Source: Escallonia rubra (taxonomy: Eukaryota > Streptophyta > Magnoliopsida > Escalloniales > Escalloniaceae). From it: a stretch of DNA of 64,000 bases. Below the pieces are notes generated by a model. It saw only the letters and a program-made list of their open reading frames with translations. It did no database searches and had not been told where the DNA came from. A program made the position numbers and the translations under genes. Below, piece by piece: positions 48,262 to 58,717 of this stretch. The first letter of the stretch is position 1; each line of letters opens with the position of its first letter. The DNA lies in assembly GCA_033065855.1 (NCBI GenBank), contig JAVXUO010002626.1:152310-216309 (forward strand), read 5' to 3'.

Positions 48262-48826
48262 GTATGGGAGCTATATGGTTGTTCTGTTATGTCTGATGGG
48301 TGGTCTAATCATAGGCAAGAGCCCGTTATCAACTTACTAAGGATGCTGATACACTTTATGGCATTTTTAATGAAGTTGTTCAGCTTATCGGTCCTAATTA
48401 CATTGTTCAGCTCATCAGTGATAATGAGGCTAGTTATAAGGTAGCTCGGAAAAGGTTACAAAGGGAGTACGGATTTTTTTGGGCTCCTTGTGCAGCTCAT
48501 TGCATAGACTTGATGTTAGAGAACTTGGCTGATGTTAGACACTTCCCCACTGTAGATGCTACCATCATAAAAGCTAAAAATATCACAAATTTTATTTACA
48601 ATCATGGGTTTGTTGTGAATATGATGAGAAAAGAGTTTACCAATGGTAGAGAACTGTGTCGGCCTGGAATAACTAGATTTGCAACTAATTTTCTAAGTCT
48701 TCAATGCTTGCTCAAGTTTAAGAAAGAGCTTAGACAGATGTTCACTTGTGATAAGTGACTTAATTTTAAGCTTGCCAAAAGCATTGTTGGGAAGGAAGTT
48801 GCGAAATCGGTGCTAAAAGATATGGA
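48262..48826 (+). pseudogene. hAT transposase fragment, copy 1, 3' piece
   Basis: Continues copy 1 after CACTA A, with text such as WELYGCSVMSDGWSN and, after an indel, LISDNEASYKVARKRLQREY, APCAAHCIDLMLENLADVRH and NGRELCRPGITRFATNFLSL. Compared with copy 2 it lacks 58 bp between CAACTT and ACTAAGGATG (near 48336). It has a stop at 48756-48758 where copy 2 has TGG. Homology to copy 2 ends near 48826, where CACTA-type repeats begin. Confidence 0.88.
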
Positions 48827-49245
48827 CTTTCCGTCACTAAACGTCTGCACTAAGATGTACATAAAAACCTTTAGAGACTTTAAGACAGACTTTTAGCGAC
48901 GGATATTCCGTTGCTAAAAGTCATTTATTTTTAGTATACTATTTAGCGATGGATATTTCGTCGGTAAAATTTTTAGCGACGAACTTTTCGCCGCTATATA
49001 TTTTACGTAATAAATTATTTTTAATAAAAAAAATAAAATACGAAAAATATATTTAGCGACAGAAAACCCTCGCTAATTCAATTAATGTACCCGCCGCTAA
49101 AAGTTAATTTTAAGGCGACGGATTTCAAAGTTTCAACTACAAACTTTTAGCGATGGGGTTATAGGTAACAGACTTTTAGCGACGGGGTGTCTGTCGCTAA
49201 AAGTCTTTAGCAACAGATTAAGGGCTTTTAGCGACGGCAGTAGTG
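48827..49245 (+). mobile_element. CACTA element B, 3' terminal part
   Basis: About twelve copies of TTTAGCGACGG-type repeats, ending CGGCAGTAGTG at 49245, a mutated CACTA terminus. It directly follows the hAT fragment and is the natural partner of the 5' part at 34412. The 3-bp flanks are GAT (left) and GAC (right), so the target duplication is not exact. Confidence 0.65.
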
Positions 49246-50300
49246 GACATTTCGCCCGAAACTATTGACTTTGTACCGGGTTTCTGGCTTTCTGGGAGTG
49301 GCGTATTGCATTGCATGTTTATTGGACAATTTGGTGATTTAACCATCTAGACTAAGGGAAAAAAAAACCTAGCCAATTTGCTAATTTCGTATCAAAACTC
49401 GTAAAGTAGTCAACAGCAGCAACAGCCTCCACAATTCCAAGTGTACCAAATTCAGGTATCGGTTGCTACCTATTGCCATCTTCTATGTCCTGATTGATTG
49501 ACACGTAAGTTAGTGACTACGACAATAAGCATGCAGAAAACTAGAATGATCAATAATGCAGTTAGTTGACATTGGTTGCATTATAAGTAAGATGATTTGA
49601 GCTTTCCACTATATTGTCTCATTGTGTCGCCAAATAGTGTCTTATCCACTAGCAAACTAATCATCATCAACTATGTAGCAATTAGTGTATTACTGTGTCG
49701 GCAGTTAGGGTTTATAAACTCACACAGTTTAATACACAAGTGCTGTAGTTTTTAGTTTTCCTTACATATTGTCATGTGATTTGCCCTCTTGACAATAGTA
49801 TAAGTTTTTTTCTTTATAAGCAAATAGTGTATAAAGTGAACAAGTATACATTCAAGTCTCTTAGGATTTCATTGCAACTTGTGTACTTAGGGTAGACTTC
49901 AAAAACATAGTTGGTTGGATCGAGTATTGCTGATATTGCAAGTTGATGGGTGGAACCGTGGCTTTTTAGGTTATTTGATATTTCAAAATCTGCTACACTT
50001 TCTGAATTTTATGTGACTGCAAGTTGATGAGAGGAACCTTGGCTTTTACAGTCATGAACAATCCATGTTTATCTCCCACTAATGGGTTCGTTTGGATGCA
50101 TGTAAAAGCTAACATTTCCCCAACCCATAAAAACCTGCAGCTATATTATGTTGCTGAGTATGTGATTTGATAATTTCTTGTGGTAATCGGGCTGGCACCC
50201 TATGCGCGTGTAGTTATTTTGTGTAATCATCATCTGTTTTTTGTTTGATTCAAAATATGGTTTTTTTAGTACTGATTAGCTCAATTCTTACTTGTGCCAG
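49246..50300. other. 5' region or intron of hAT copy 2
   Basis: AT-rich DNA without a clear coding exon, ending in an acceptor, TACTTGTGCCAG, directly before the BED-finger exon at 50301. It may hold the hAT promoter and first non-coding exon. Confidence 0.4.
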
Positions 50301-52792
50301 AATATGACAATAATTCTTCATCTATTGCCTCGGCTCCAGCTAGATCTGATGATCCTGCATGGGCTCACGGTAAAGAGGTTGTAGGGAAAAGAAACAACAA
50401 CATCTGCATTCACTGTGACAAACATCTTAAAGGTGGAGGAATAACTCGATTAAAGATGCACCTTGTAGGGGTTACTGGACAAGTAAAAGCTTGCAAAAAG
50501 AGCTCTGCATGACGTGAGATGGCAGATGAAACAATTGCTTGAAGGGTATCAAAAAACAAAAAGCAAGGAAGGAAAAGTTAAATGTGAATATTGGCTATGG
50601 GGATTGCATTGATGTAGATGATGATAGTGAAGATAGTGTTGTGTCGACTGATTCTGATGGTAATGCGGGAAAAAAAAGGGAAGGAAGTTGCAGTTACAAG
50701 TAAACGGAAAAAGATTAGTAGCTTTTTTGCCCCAAGAATAACTCTAGGGTCTCAACCTTCTAAAAAAAAGTGCTATGGCAACTAAAGAAATGGTTGATAA
50801 TGCTAAATTAACAGTTGCATATTGTGGTACGATGCTAATGTACCATTTAATAGGGCTCATTCTAAGTATTACCAACCAATGTTTGACGCTGCATTAGCTG
50901 TTGGACCAGGATTTAAAGCACTATCTTTCCATGACTTAAGAAGAAACTTGTTGCGTACTTTAGTTGATGAGATCACTACATACTTAGATGAATTTAGGGT
51001 GATATGGGAGCTATATGGTTGTTCTGTTATGTCTGATGGGTGGTCTAATTGTAGGCAAGAGCCCGTTATCAACTTTCTTGTTTATTGTCCTAAAGGTACC
51101 ATGTTTTTAAAATCAATTGATGCATCCGACCTTACTGAGGATGCTGATACACTTTATGGCATTTTTAATAAAGTTGTTCAGCTTATCGATCATAATTACA
51201 TTGTTCAGTTCATCAGTGATAATGAGGCCACTTATAAAGTAGCTCGAAAAAGGTTACAAAGGGAGTATGGATTTTTTTTGGGCTCCTTGTGCAGCTCATT
51301 GCATAGACTTGATGTTAGAAAACCTCGCTGATGTTAGACACTTCCCCACCGTAGATGCTACCATTATAAAAGCTAAAAATATCACAAAGTTTATTTACAA
51401 TCATGGGTTTGTTGTGAATATGATGAGAAAAGAGTTTACCAATGGTAGAGAACTGTGTCGGCCTGGAATAACTAGATTTGCAATTAATTTTCTTAGTCTT
51501 CAATCCCTGTTCAAGTTTAAGAAAGAGCTTAGACAGATGTTCACTTGTGATAAGTGGCTTAATTTTAAGCTTGCCAAACGCATTGTTGGGAAGGAAGTTG
51601 CGAAATCGGTGCTAGAAGATAGGGATTTTTGGTTGTAATGTCAGCATGTTGTGAAGCTTAGTGAACCTTCAGTGAGGGTTCTTCGTCTCACAGACGGTGA
51701 TGAAAAGCCTTCTATGGGGTACTTGTATGAAGCCATTGACAAGTCAAAGGCGACAATCAAATCAAACTTTAAGAATCGGTTATCCCTTTATATGCCAGTC
51801 CTCAGAGTGATTGATGTGAGGTGGGATAAACAACTTTCAAGCCCACTTCATTCAGCCAGCTGTTTTCTTAATCCTGGAATTTTTTTTCAAGCCTTCTTTC
51901 AAGAAGCAAAAAGAGGTTATTAGAGGCTTACTTAGTACAATTACAGCTTTAGTGCCTGATGATTACATGCAAGACTAGATCAGTTCACAACTCGAAAAGT
52001 ATAAGCAAGCTACAAGTGACTTTGGTATGCCTATTGCTGTTCGTCATCTTGAAAAACTAAATCCAGGTTAGACATTTATCCTTCCATTTATGCTTTTTTT
52101 TATTGCAAAAGTTTGTCAAGTAGTTACATTCTTACTGGATAGTTGATTAGCGTCTTACAATTCTTATTGCAACCGATTTTGTTTAAAATTATTAACGTGT
52201 CAAACTTTTATTTTCTATTATAGTTGCATGGTGGGAGCAATTTGGAAACAACTGTCCGGATTTGCACACGTTTGCAATACGTGTACTTAGTCAGTGTACT
52301 AGTGCAACTGGGTGTGAAAGAAATTGGAGTGCGTTTGAGTTTATCCATTCCAAGAAGCGCAATAGATTGGAGCACAAACGACTAAATGATCTTATTTTTG
52401 TTCGTTATAACTTGAAACTTCGAGAAAGGTAACATTGTAATAATCACTTTGCTATTAAAATAATGTGACATATACATCATTTGCAAAATTCTTTATCAAT
52501 CTGTTTTTATCTTGTAAAGGCTATTGGTCAAACAAAAGAAGCACTTGATCCCATTAGCCTCGATAACATTGATGTTCTTGTTGATTTGGTGTCCGAGGAG
52601 GAATCTGTTATTACCCAAGAAGATTTAGACAATGATGGTGGATGAGATGTCCTTCAACCAGAGCCTGCTGTAGTTAACTGAGAAGATGAAGAAGTACATT
52701 ACGAGGATGAGGAAGATGCACTTCATAACATTCCTAGCCAATATGATTGGGAATTCGGAGGGGAGGGAGATCCTTATCACTATATCGAGTGA
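50301..52792 (+). pseudogene. hAT transposase, copy 2 (BED finger, DUF659, dimerisation domain)
   Basis: BED zinc finger at 50340-50500 (DPAWAHGKEV, CIHCDKHLKGGGITRLKMHL). DUF659 core at 50822-51300, a further conserved block at 51280-51640 (CAAHCIDLMLENLADV), and after an intron (about 52068-52223) the hAT C-terminal dimerisation motif, CTSATGCERNWSAFEFIHSK. A further intron lies at about 52430-52517 and an acidic tail ends at 52792. Lesions: TGA at 50510, a 1-bp loss near 50828 relative to copy 1, a shift at about 51275, a TAA at 51636, a shift at about 51905, TAG at 51976, and TGA in the tail (52644). Dead as a protein, but it serves as the empty-site control for CACTA A. Confidence 0.9.
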
Positions 52793-52919
52793 TCGATCAT
52801 TAAGTTTATTGTTTATGAACTTTGCTATATCTTATTCAGTTTAAATGACTACCTTTATGCATGTTTTTAGGATGTGAACTTTACTGGACTACAATTAAAT
52901 GTCAGGCAATTCGATAGTT

Positions 52920-52921
<2 letters not shown>

Positions 52922-52980
<59 letters not shown>
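52922..52980. repeat. (AT)n microsatellite
   Basis: About 29 AT dinucleotides directly left of the inferred end of the large Mutator-type locus. A similar shorter (TA)n tract is at 40337-40362. Confidence 0.95.
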
Positions 52981-52982
<2 letters not shown>

Positions 52983-53026
52983 AAGCTGATCCGTTGATAG
53001 CGTGGGCAAAATAGGAGAAGTTGCAA

Positions 53027-53074
53027 GCGCGATCTGACCGTCCATCCCGAAAGATGGACGGCCCAGATCGCGCC
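53027..53074. other. 48-bp hairpin near the locus end
   Basis: GCGCGATCTG pairs with CAGATCGCGC and CCGTCCATC with GATGGACGG around a six-base loop; one unpaired base lies on each side. It is followed by CTTTTTC. Confidence 0.8.
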
Positions 53075-53089
53075 TTTTTCGAAAGCTGT

Positions 53090-53465
53090 CAGTCGTCCGC
53101 CATACAGTATGGCGAACGGCTGTTTTTTTACCAAATTGCCCCTCCGCGCCTGTCCGCTAAACTGTATGGCGGAGGACATTAAAGTCCTGATGGGAGACAG
53201 CCAAAAAGACGTCCGCGATACTGTGTACCGGACGTCCCTAGGCTGACACCTGTCCTTTTTGCCCCTCCATACCGTACGCTATACTGTATCCCAAACGAAA
53301 TTGATTTCCTGACACGAGACAGCAAAAAAGGTATCCGTTATACAGTGTATCGGACCTCGCCTAGGCTGACACCTGTCAGGACCTGACTTTCAGGGACTTT
53401 ATTTCTGCACGTGTCAGAGTGTCGGGAATAATTTTCGCTATACAGTATCGCGGACAGGCTTTTCC
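53090..53465. repeat. Dispersed GTCCGCTATAC-type palindromes, left cluster
   Basis: Six diverged copies at about 53096, 53151, 53208, 53269, 53333 and 53437, such as GTCCGCCATACAGTATGGCG and CGCTATACAGTATCGCGGAC. They lie immediately upstream of the transposase leader, so they may be transposase or regulator binding sites. Confidence 0.65.
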
Positions 53466-53598
53466 CGTATACCCCAAAGTTCCCTGATTCTCAGCTCTTT
53501 CGGCAAAATTTTCTTCTCCTTCGGATTCACTTGCTTCCATTTTCGGCTCCCCTCAAGCTTCGAGTAAAACTTGCTTCAATCTTCTTCAGTCAAGCAAG

Positions 53599-54027
53599 GT
53601 AAGTTTCTGATCTCAAATTGGTTCTGGGTGGATTGACTGATAAAGTATATATATTTTTTTTGGGCAAAAAAATATAGATTTTTGATGATGTTCTAGAAAT
53701 TAATTTGTTAACTTTAAAGAAGTTTATTGTAGTTAATTTTGATTTTTTTGAGGGGCGCTAACTTCGGCACATCTATCCTATTGCCTTTCGAATTTTTTGA
53801 GATACGTTTGTTGTATTTTGGCATGATGAATTTGTCTAACGCTCTTAGTAATTTTAATTTGTTATGTTCAATAAATCTATAATTAGCAAAATAGGAGACT
53901 TTTGAGATTATGTATATGGTATATTTGTCATCTTAAATTTGTCTATTCGTCAAGATAATTTTTAGGTAATATTTTCAGTTGAAAATGTCATTTGATTGTT
54001 AAGCGTAGTCTATATTTCTACATATAG
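53599..54027 (+). other. Intron in the transposase 5' UTR
   Basis: Donor AAG|GTAAGTTTCT at 53598/53599 and acceptor TTCTACATATAG at 54027. The CT-rich leader before it (53480-53598) and the ATG at 54042, 14 bases into the next exon, fit a spliced leader. Confidence 0.6.
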
Positions 54028-54041
54028 GGAGCTGTTTCACA

Positions 54042-56339
54042 ATGTCTGATTTCGTGTCGAGCTCCAACACCCCCGTAGATGCTAGTGATCCGTATCTAGG
54101 ACGAACCTTTCAAACATTGGAGGAAGCTGGAGAATGTTTCCGAGCGTATTCATTGAGGGTTGGATTTGGCATTAGAATAAAGACTTCAAGAACGAGCAAC
54201 GTAACGAGAAAGATATGCTCTCGCTTATACTAGTGTCATAGGGGCAGAAACCCAGTGCAAAATGAGACACGCGTAGGCAACGATGACAGTGATGATGAAG
54301 TATGATATTCGCGCAGAAGACGAGACTTCTTTGCGTGAACGAATTGCCAGGTCAAGATGTTCGTAAGCTATAAACCCAAGCAAGATCATTGGCTTATTAC
54401 CAGCCTGAAACTGGCACACAATCACCCGTTAGTAGTAACCCCTTCTAAGGTGAGTTAGATGCATCAACACAAGAAGATGGGTAAGGTCGCGAGGAGCCTC
54501 ATTCACACAATGAGCGATGCGCGGCTAGGACCTACCGACATGATTAATGTTCTTGCTGAACAGGCCGGGGGAATTCCAAATTTAAACTTTAACACGACAG
54601 ACGTTCGTAACGCGGTCCGAACCCATAAACGAGCCGCGTATGACCTCAATGATGCTCAAGCCACAATGAGCCTATTGAAGCGGATGCAGATGAAGGACCC
54701 GCAGTTTACCTTCGATTATAAACTTGACGACGAGCATCGAGTTAGCACAATTTTTTGGGTCGACGGTCATTCGAGGCTTGCTTATAAGCATTTTGGGGAT
54801 GTCGTGACTTTCGACACCACATACCGTACCAACAAGTACTCGATGCCGTTTGCCCCTTTCACGGGGGTCAATCATCATTATCACTCCATCATGTTCGGGT
54901 TCACCTTGTTAAGGGACGAGAGCGAGAGTTCTTTTGAATGGTTGTTTAGTGTGTGGCTGGAAGCCATGAACTTCAAAGCATCCAACGTTATCATCACCGG
55001 TCAAGATTTGGCAATGAAGAAGGCTATTGCCACTGTCTTCCCAGATACTCGACACAACTTGTGCACTTGGCACATAAGCAACAAATACCCCGAACGTTTG
55101 CATCACGTGTACGCAAAGTTTCCAGACTTTAAACAGGATTTTGACACGTGCGTTAGCAAGTCATTAACGATTGAGGAATTTGAGGAGAGGTGGAAAAAGC
55201 TTGTTGAGGATTACTCATTGCAAGACAACGGGTAGCTCCAGCACTTGTACGAGCTCAAAGAGCAATGGATTGGCGTTTACACGAGGAGACATTTTTCTGT
55301 GGGCATGAAAACGACGGGCAGGAGTGAATCTATGAATGCCACGTTCGATAGTTACGTGGGTACAGCTACCAATTTGAAAAGTTTCGTCACATCCGCACAG
55401 AAAGCGGTTGCGTCGTTGTTCGTAAAAGAAAGGGCTGCAGACTTTGCAACCACGTACAAACATAGGAGAAGGTTGCTTGAGACCCCGCTGGAGCTGAACG
55501 GTGCCAAAGTCTATACGAAGGAGATCTTCTTGCTATACCAAGTAGAGCTGCAGAAATCGGGACGGTACTGTATAAACAAGGTGGCAAAAAAGTCTGGGTT
55601 TAAGTACAAGGTTTATTCGCTCGTGAATGACCTCGTTCCTGAGAAGCTGCGCAGAATGTATACGGTGAGCCACGACACATTGACGGACTCGGTGACATGT
55701 GTTTGCAAGAAGTTTGAGTTCCATGGCATCCTGTGTAGACACATTCTGCGCTTTTTCACCCAGAAGAATATCAGGACAATCCCCGATAAATACGTCTTGC
55801 CACGGTGGACGAAAGGTGCTAACAGGTTGCACGGTACCATTGCCATTTCGGAGCACCCGTATACTGACTTTGAAGAATCGGAGATGTTGCGGTATAATCA
55901 TCTGGTGACGAGTTTCACCTATTTGTCCGTAAAGGCTGCTGCTTCAATGGTCGGTTATAAAGATCTCCTCGAGGTAGCTCAGCAGCAAGAGCCCATCGTC
56001 GACCAGTTGGAAGCAGCTTCAGTCACCAATGCGATTGACACCGAGCCTACGACGGGATCAGAAGATGACGAGCCGGGGGAGGAAGACGACAATGATATCC
56101 GGCCGTTGGATCCAATTATATCGCAAATGAAAGGCCACAAGAGATCTATGCGGATGAAAAGCTCTATTGAAACGGCAACTCAACCTAAAAAGCTGCGAAG
56201 GTGTGCATTGTGCAACAAAATGACCGATAACGACAAGCGGAACCATTACAGGGCACTGGGGATAACTTCAGGGGGTTTGCAAGACGGGGAAGAAGGTGAT
56301 GCCGAAGATGAGGACGAACAAGCTGCAGTGGACCTTTAA
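54042..56339 (+). pseudogene. FAR1-type MULE transposase with in-frame stops
   Basis: One frame runs 766 codons from ATG 54042 to TAA 56337. The N-terminal FAR1 DNA-binding domain has GRTFQTLEEAGECFRAYSLR and HNHPL. The MULE catalytic domain has VTFDTTYRTNKY (first Asp), GQDLAMKKAIATVFP and HNLCTWHI (second Asp region) and EEFEERWKKL (Glu region). A SWIM zinc finger follows (CVCKKFEFHGILCRHIL), then an acidic tail. Stops interrupt at 54231 (TAG), 54303 (TGA), 54336 (TGA), 54456 (TAG) and 55233 (TAG), but no frameshift is present. Related host genes are the FHY3/FAR1/FRS factors. Its motif order, the short leader intron and the surrounding repeats favour a transposon transposase. Confidence 0.9.
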
Positions 56340-56471
56340 TTTTTTGTATAAGTTTGACATTTGTAATAATTTTCGGAGGGATAATTTTTCGACCGTATAC
56401 TGGAATTTTAAAAAAATGGACCTATGAGAGGCCATCGAATCAAATCTAAAGTCTTAATTTTTTTTTGTAAG

Positions 56472-56790
56472 CCCCGTCCGCTATACAATGTAGCGGACGA
56501 CATCGCAGATTTAATTTTTTTGGTTTTCTTTTATGTCCGCTATACAATCTGGCGGACGCAATCGCAGAATTCACTTTTGGTCTTCTTTTATGTCCGCTAT
56601 ACAATCTAGCGGACGTCATCGCAGAAAAACTTTTGGTATTCTTTTATGTCCGCTATACAATGTAGCGGACGCCATCGCAGAAAAACTTTTGGTATTCTTT
56701 TATGTCCGCTATACAATGTAGCGGACGTCATCGCAGAAAAACTTTTGGTATTCTTTTATGTCCGCTATACAATATAGCGGATAACTCTAC
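56472..56790 (+). repeat. 56-bp tandem repeat with the GTCCGCTATAC palindrome
   Basis: Six copies; the marker ATGTCCGCTATACAAT is at 56533, 56590, 56646, 56702 and 56758, with steps of 57, 56, 56 and 56. Units read ATGTCCGCTATACAATGTAG, then CGGACGTCATCGCAGAAAAA, then CTTTTGGTATTCTTTT. It lies between the transposase stop and the B3 gene. Confidence 0.9.
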
Positions 56791-56959
56791 CCTATTATAT
56801 ATATTAATCATATCGGGCAATCAGCTGTTATCAGTCCGCTTAGGGCACTCTCTCTGTCTCGAACATTTAACCCAGGCCGCTACCCCATCTACGGCGACCC
56901 ACATCTCCGGTGACCCACAACTCCGGCGATAAACCGTCCTCCCCTCAACGCCGACCTCG

Positions 56960-57428
56960 ATGGCTTCTGGATCGGAGACCACCTACGATTTTATTGGCAA
57001 CTTGCACCTGGCAGGCAAACACTTTTTCAAAGTCATGATGCCGGGGTTTGAGAATGAACTTGTAGGCCATCCCTCTTTCTCTGTATTTTCGTGTGTTAAA
57101 AGTTTGATCTTTTGGTTAAAAACTAACCTATTTTTTGTATTGTGTTTGTTAGGACATACCGGAAGCCTTGACCAATCAATTTACAACAATTCATGGGAGT
57201 GCAAGATTATATAGCAGCAAGGGGGCATGGCAGGTTGAAATCAAGCTGAAGCCCGGCCGACCCCAAAAAAAGTAATTCGCAGAGGGTTGGAACGTCTTCG
57301 TGCGCCAGCATGGCCTCGAACTCGGGAACTTTGTAGTGTTTGAACACCTTGGGTGGTGGGATTTTCAAGTTGTAATCTTTGATCGGAGCGCTTGTGAAAA
57401 AATTTCTTTCCCCCAATGTGAACCTTAA
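56960..57428 (+). pseudogene. B3-domain (REM-like) gene in the Mutator locus, one premature stop
   Basis: Two exons, 56960-57061 and 57153-57428, with donor CTT|GTAGG and acceptor TTTGTTAG. They encode a short protein (125 codons) that is nearly all one B3 DNA-binding domain: GKHFFKVMMPGFENEL, DIPEALTNQFTTIHGSARLY, SSKGAWQVEIKL, GWNVFVRQHGLELGNFVVFE and FQVVIFDRSACEK. This is the REM/B3 order (basic first strand, FV..HGL.GNF, IFD.SACEK). A TAA at 57273-57275 interrupts the frame (PQKK*FAEGW) but the rest is intact. A plausible leader is at 56880-56959. B3 proteins bind DNA in the nucleus; here it may bind element DNA. Host capture is the alternative. Confidence 0.85.
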
Positions 57429-57597
57429 TTTATTATTAATAAATTAATTTATGTTCCTGTTCATTATGTTTCCAAATTTTTTCTCGCTTAATTGTGCTTA
57501 ATTGTGTCGTTTGAGATTCCCTCGATAGTCGACGATCGTTGATTATGAATCGTACGTTATTTATTGTTTATCGATATTGAGATTGTTGATTCTGTTG

Positions 57598-57712
57598 CAA
57601 AACAAGTTTTCGGGGCGCCAATTTATTAAAACAGCATTACGCTACAATGTCGCTAAAACAAGTCTTCGGGTGCCAATTTATTAAAACTGCATTACGCTAT
57701 AACTTCTAGCTC
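57598..57712 (+). repeat. 56-bp direct duplication
   Basis: AAAACAAGTTTTCGGGGCGC and CAATTTATTAAAAC plus GCATTACGCTA occur twice, starting at about 57599 and 57655. Confidence 0.7.
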
Positions 57713-57727
57713 TACTATATAGCGGAC

Positions 57728-58266
57728 ATAAGGCCTCCGCTTAGGCCGGGTTTCGGGAAGGTCGGAACTAAGTGTCTGGTTCGTGCCAACCATTTTCTGG
57801 TCCAAGTTGCAGACAATGATCTGCCCCACTGTGATGTAAGATCCTCAGCTGTGCACCTTTCTGCTTGGTCATGTATTCTGCGGGGCTGTCCGCTATACTA
57901 TATAGCGGACCTAGGAGAGAAAAAACTAAGGGTTGACCATCTGTCTTTCTGCTTGGCCGTCCGCTATATAGTAGAGCGGACGGCCCAGCAGAAAGTTTTT
58001 CTGTTTCTATCCAAATCCGTCATACTATAAAGCAGACGGCACCGTAGAAAGAAAGTCTCTAGCACAATACATGATTAGCGAGGAAGTATTATCGTAATAC
58101 ATCCACGCACCACGGAAACCCACACACAAACAAAAGGTGCACAGCTGAGGATCTCAAGTCATAGTGGTGCAGATCATTGTCTGCAACTTGGACCAGAAAA
58201 TGGTTGGCACGGACCAGACACTTAGTTCCGACCTTCCCGAACCCCGGCCTAAGCGGAGGCCTTATG
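57728..58266. repeat. Large inverted repeat (133-bp arms, 273-bp spacer)
   Basis: Arms 57728-57860 and 58134-58266 are reverse complements with roughly eight to ten mismatches by eye. The shared core includes CAGATCATTGTCTGCAACTT and GGACCAGAAAATGGTTGGCA. The spacer holds three GTCCGCTATA-type palindromes (57889, 57957, 58016). The right arm starts 20 bp downstream of the minus-strand small gene's stop, so read-through of that gene would produce a long hairpin RNA. Confidence 0.88.
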
Positions 58267-58286
58267 GCCTTAGAAGAACTCGATCT

Positions 58287-58717
58287 TCAGTCATCTTCAT
58301 CTGAAACTGGAGCATCGGAAACAGATCCTTCTTCGAAGCTCATGTTCCAGTATACTTGTGCTTCATTGTTGTTGCCATCTTTATGTGCATCACGTGCCAT
58401 ACGACGTAAGTTATGCCTACTTTGACGAACTCTCATTCTATTATTTTCTTCACTATTCGATGCAGTGCCCTTTCAAGCTCCATGTGTGTAATTCGAGGCA
58501 TGTTGATTGCCTTTTGTCGAGGTATGAGTATATTCATGCTCCGTGAATCAGCTACTAAGACCTCATATTCATTCATCCGATAAGACCATTCTGCACGTAA
58601 TGTATTAACATAGCTTGATGAGTAACGCAAACTTGGACGCAAAGAATAGTGAAATTCATCTTCGCCCGCCCAGTAACGACCCATTGCTTCAAAAATATCT
58701 CGTGGAGTATATGACAT
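58287..58717 (-). pseudogene. Small gene of unknown family (copy on the minus strand, one frameshift)
   Basis: Starts MSYTPRDIFEAMGRYWAGED and contains LRAEWSYRMNEYEVLVADSR, then PRQKAINMPRITHMELERAL. At about 58440-58447 the first frame stops (VKKIIE*), but a one-base shift restores ENNRMRVRQSRHNLRRMARD and an acidic end (SDAPVSDEDD*), stop at 58287-58289. The restored reading aligns with the plus-strand gene at 59104: both have EW.YR..E.E.L, PR, R.ENNRM..R and an acidic C terminus. About 143 codons. I recognise no domain; the K/R-rich helix could bind nucleic acid. The start codon is the first ATG in frame after a TATA-containing region. Confidence 0.65.

Noticed and set aside
34409-49248. 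Exact 3-bp target duplication for CACTA B
   Set aside because: Flanks are GAT and GAC; one mismatch in three bases is not evidence.
54042-56339. Host FAR1/FHY3 transcription factor gene
   Set aside because: Five in-frame stops, a flanking palindrome array and a PMD-Ulp1 neighbour fit a MULE transposase better.
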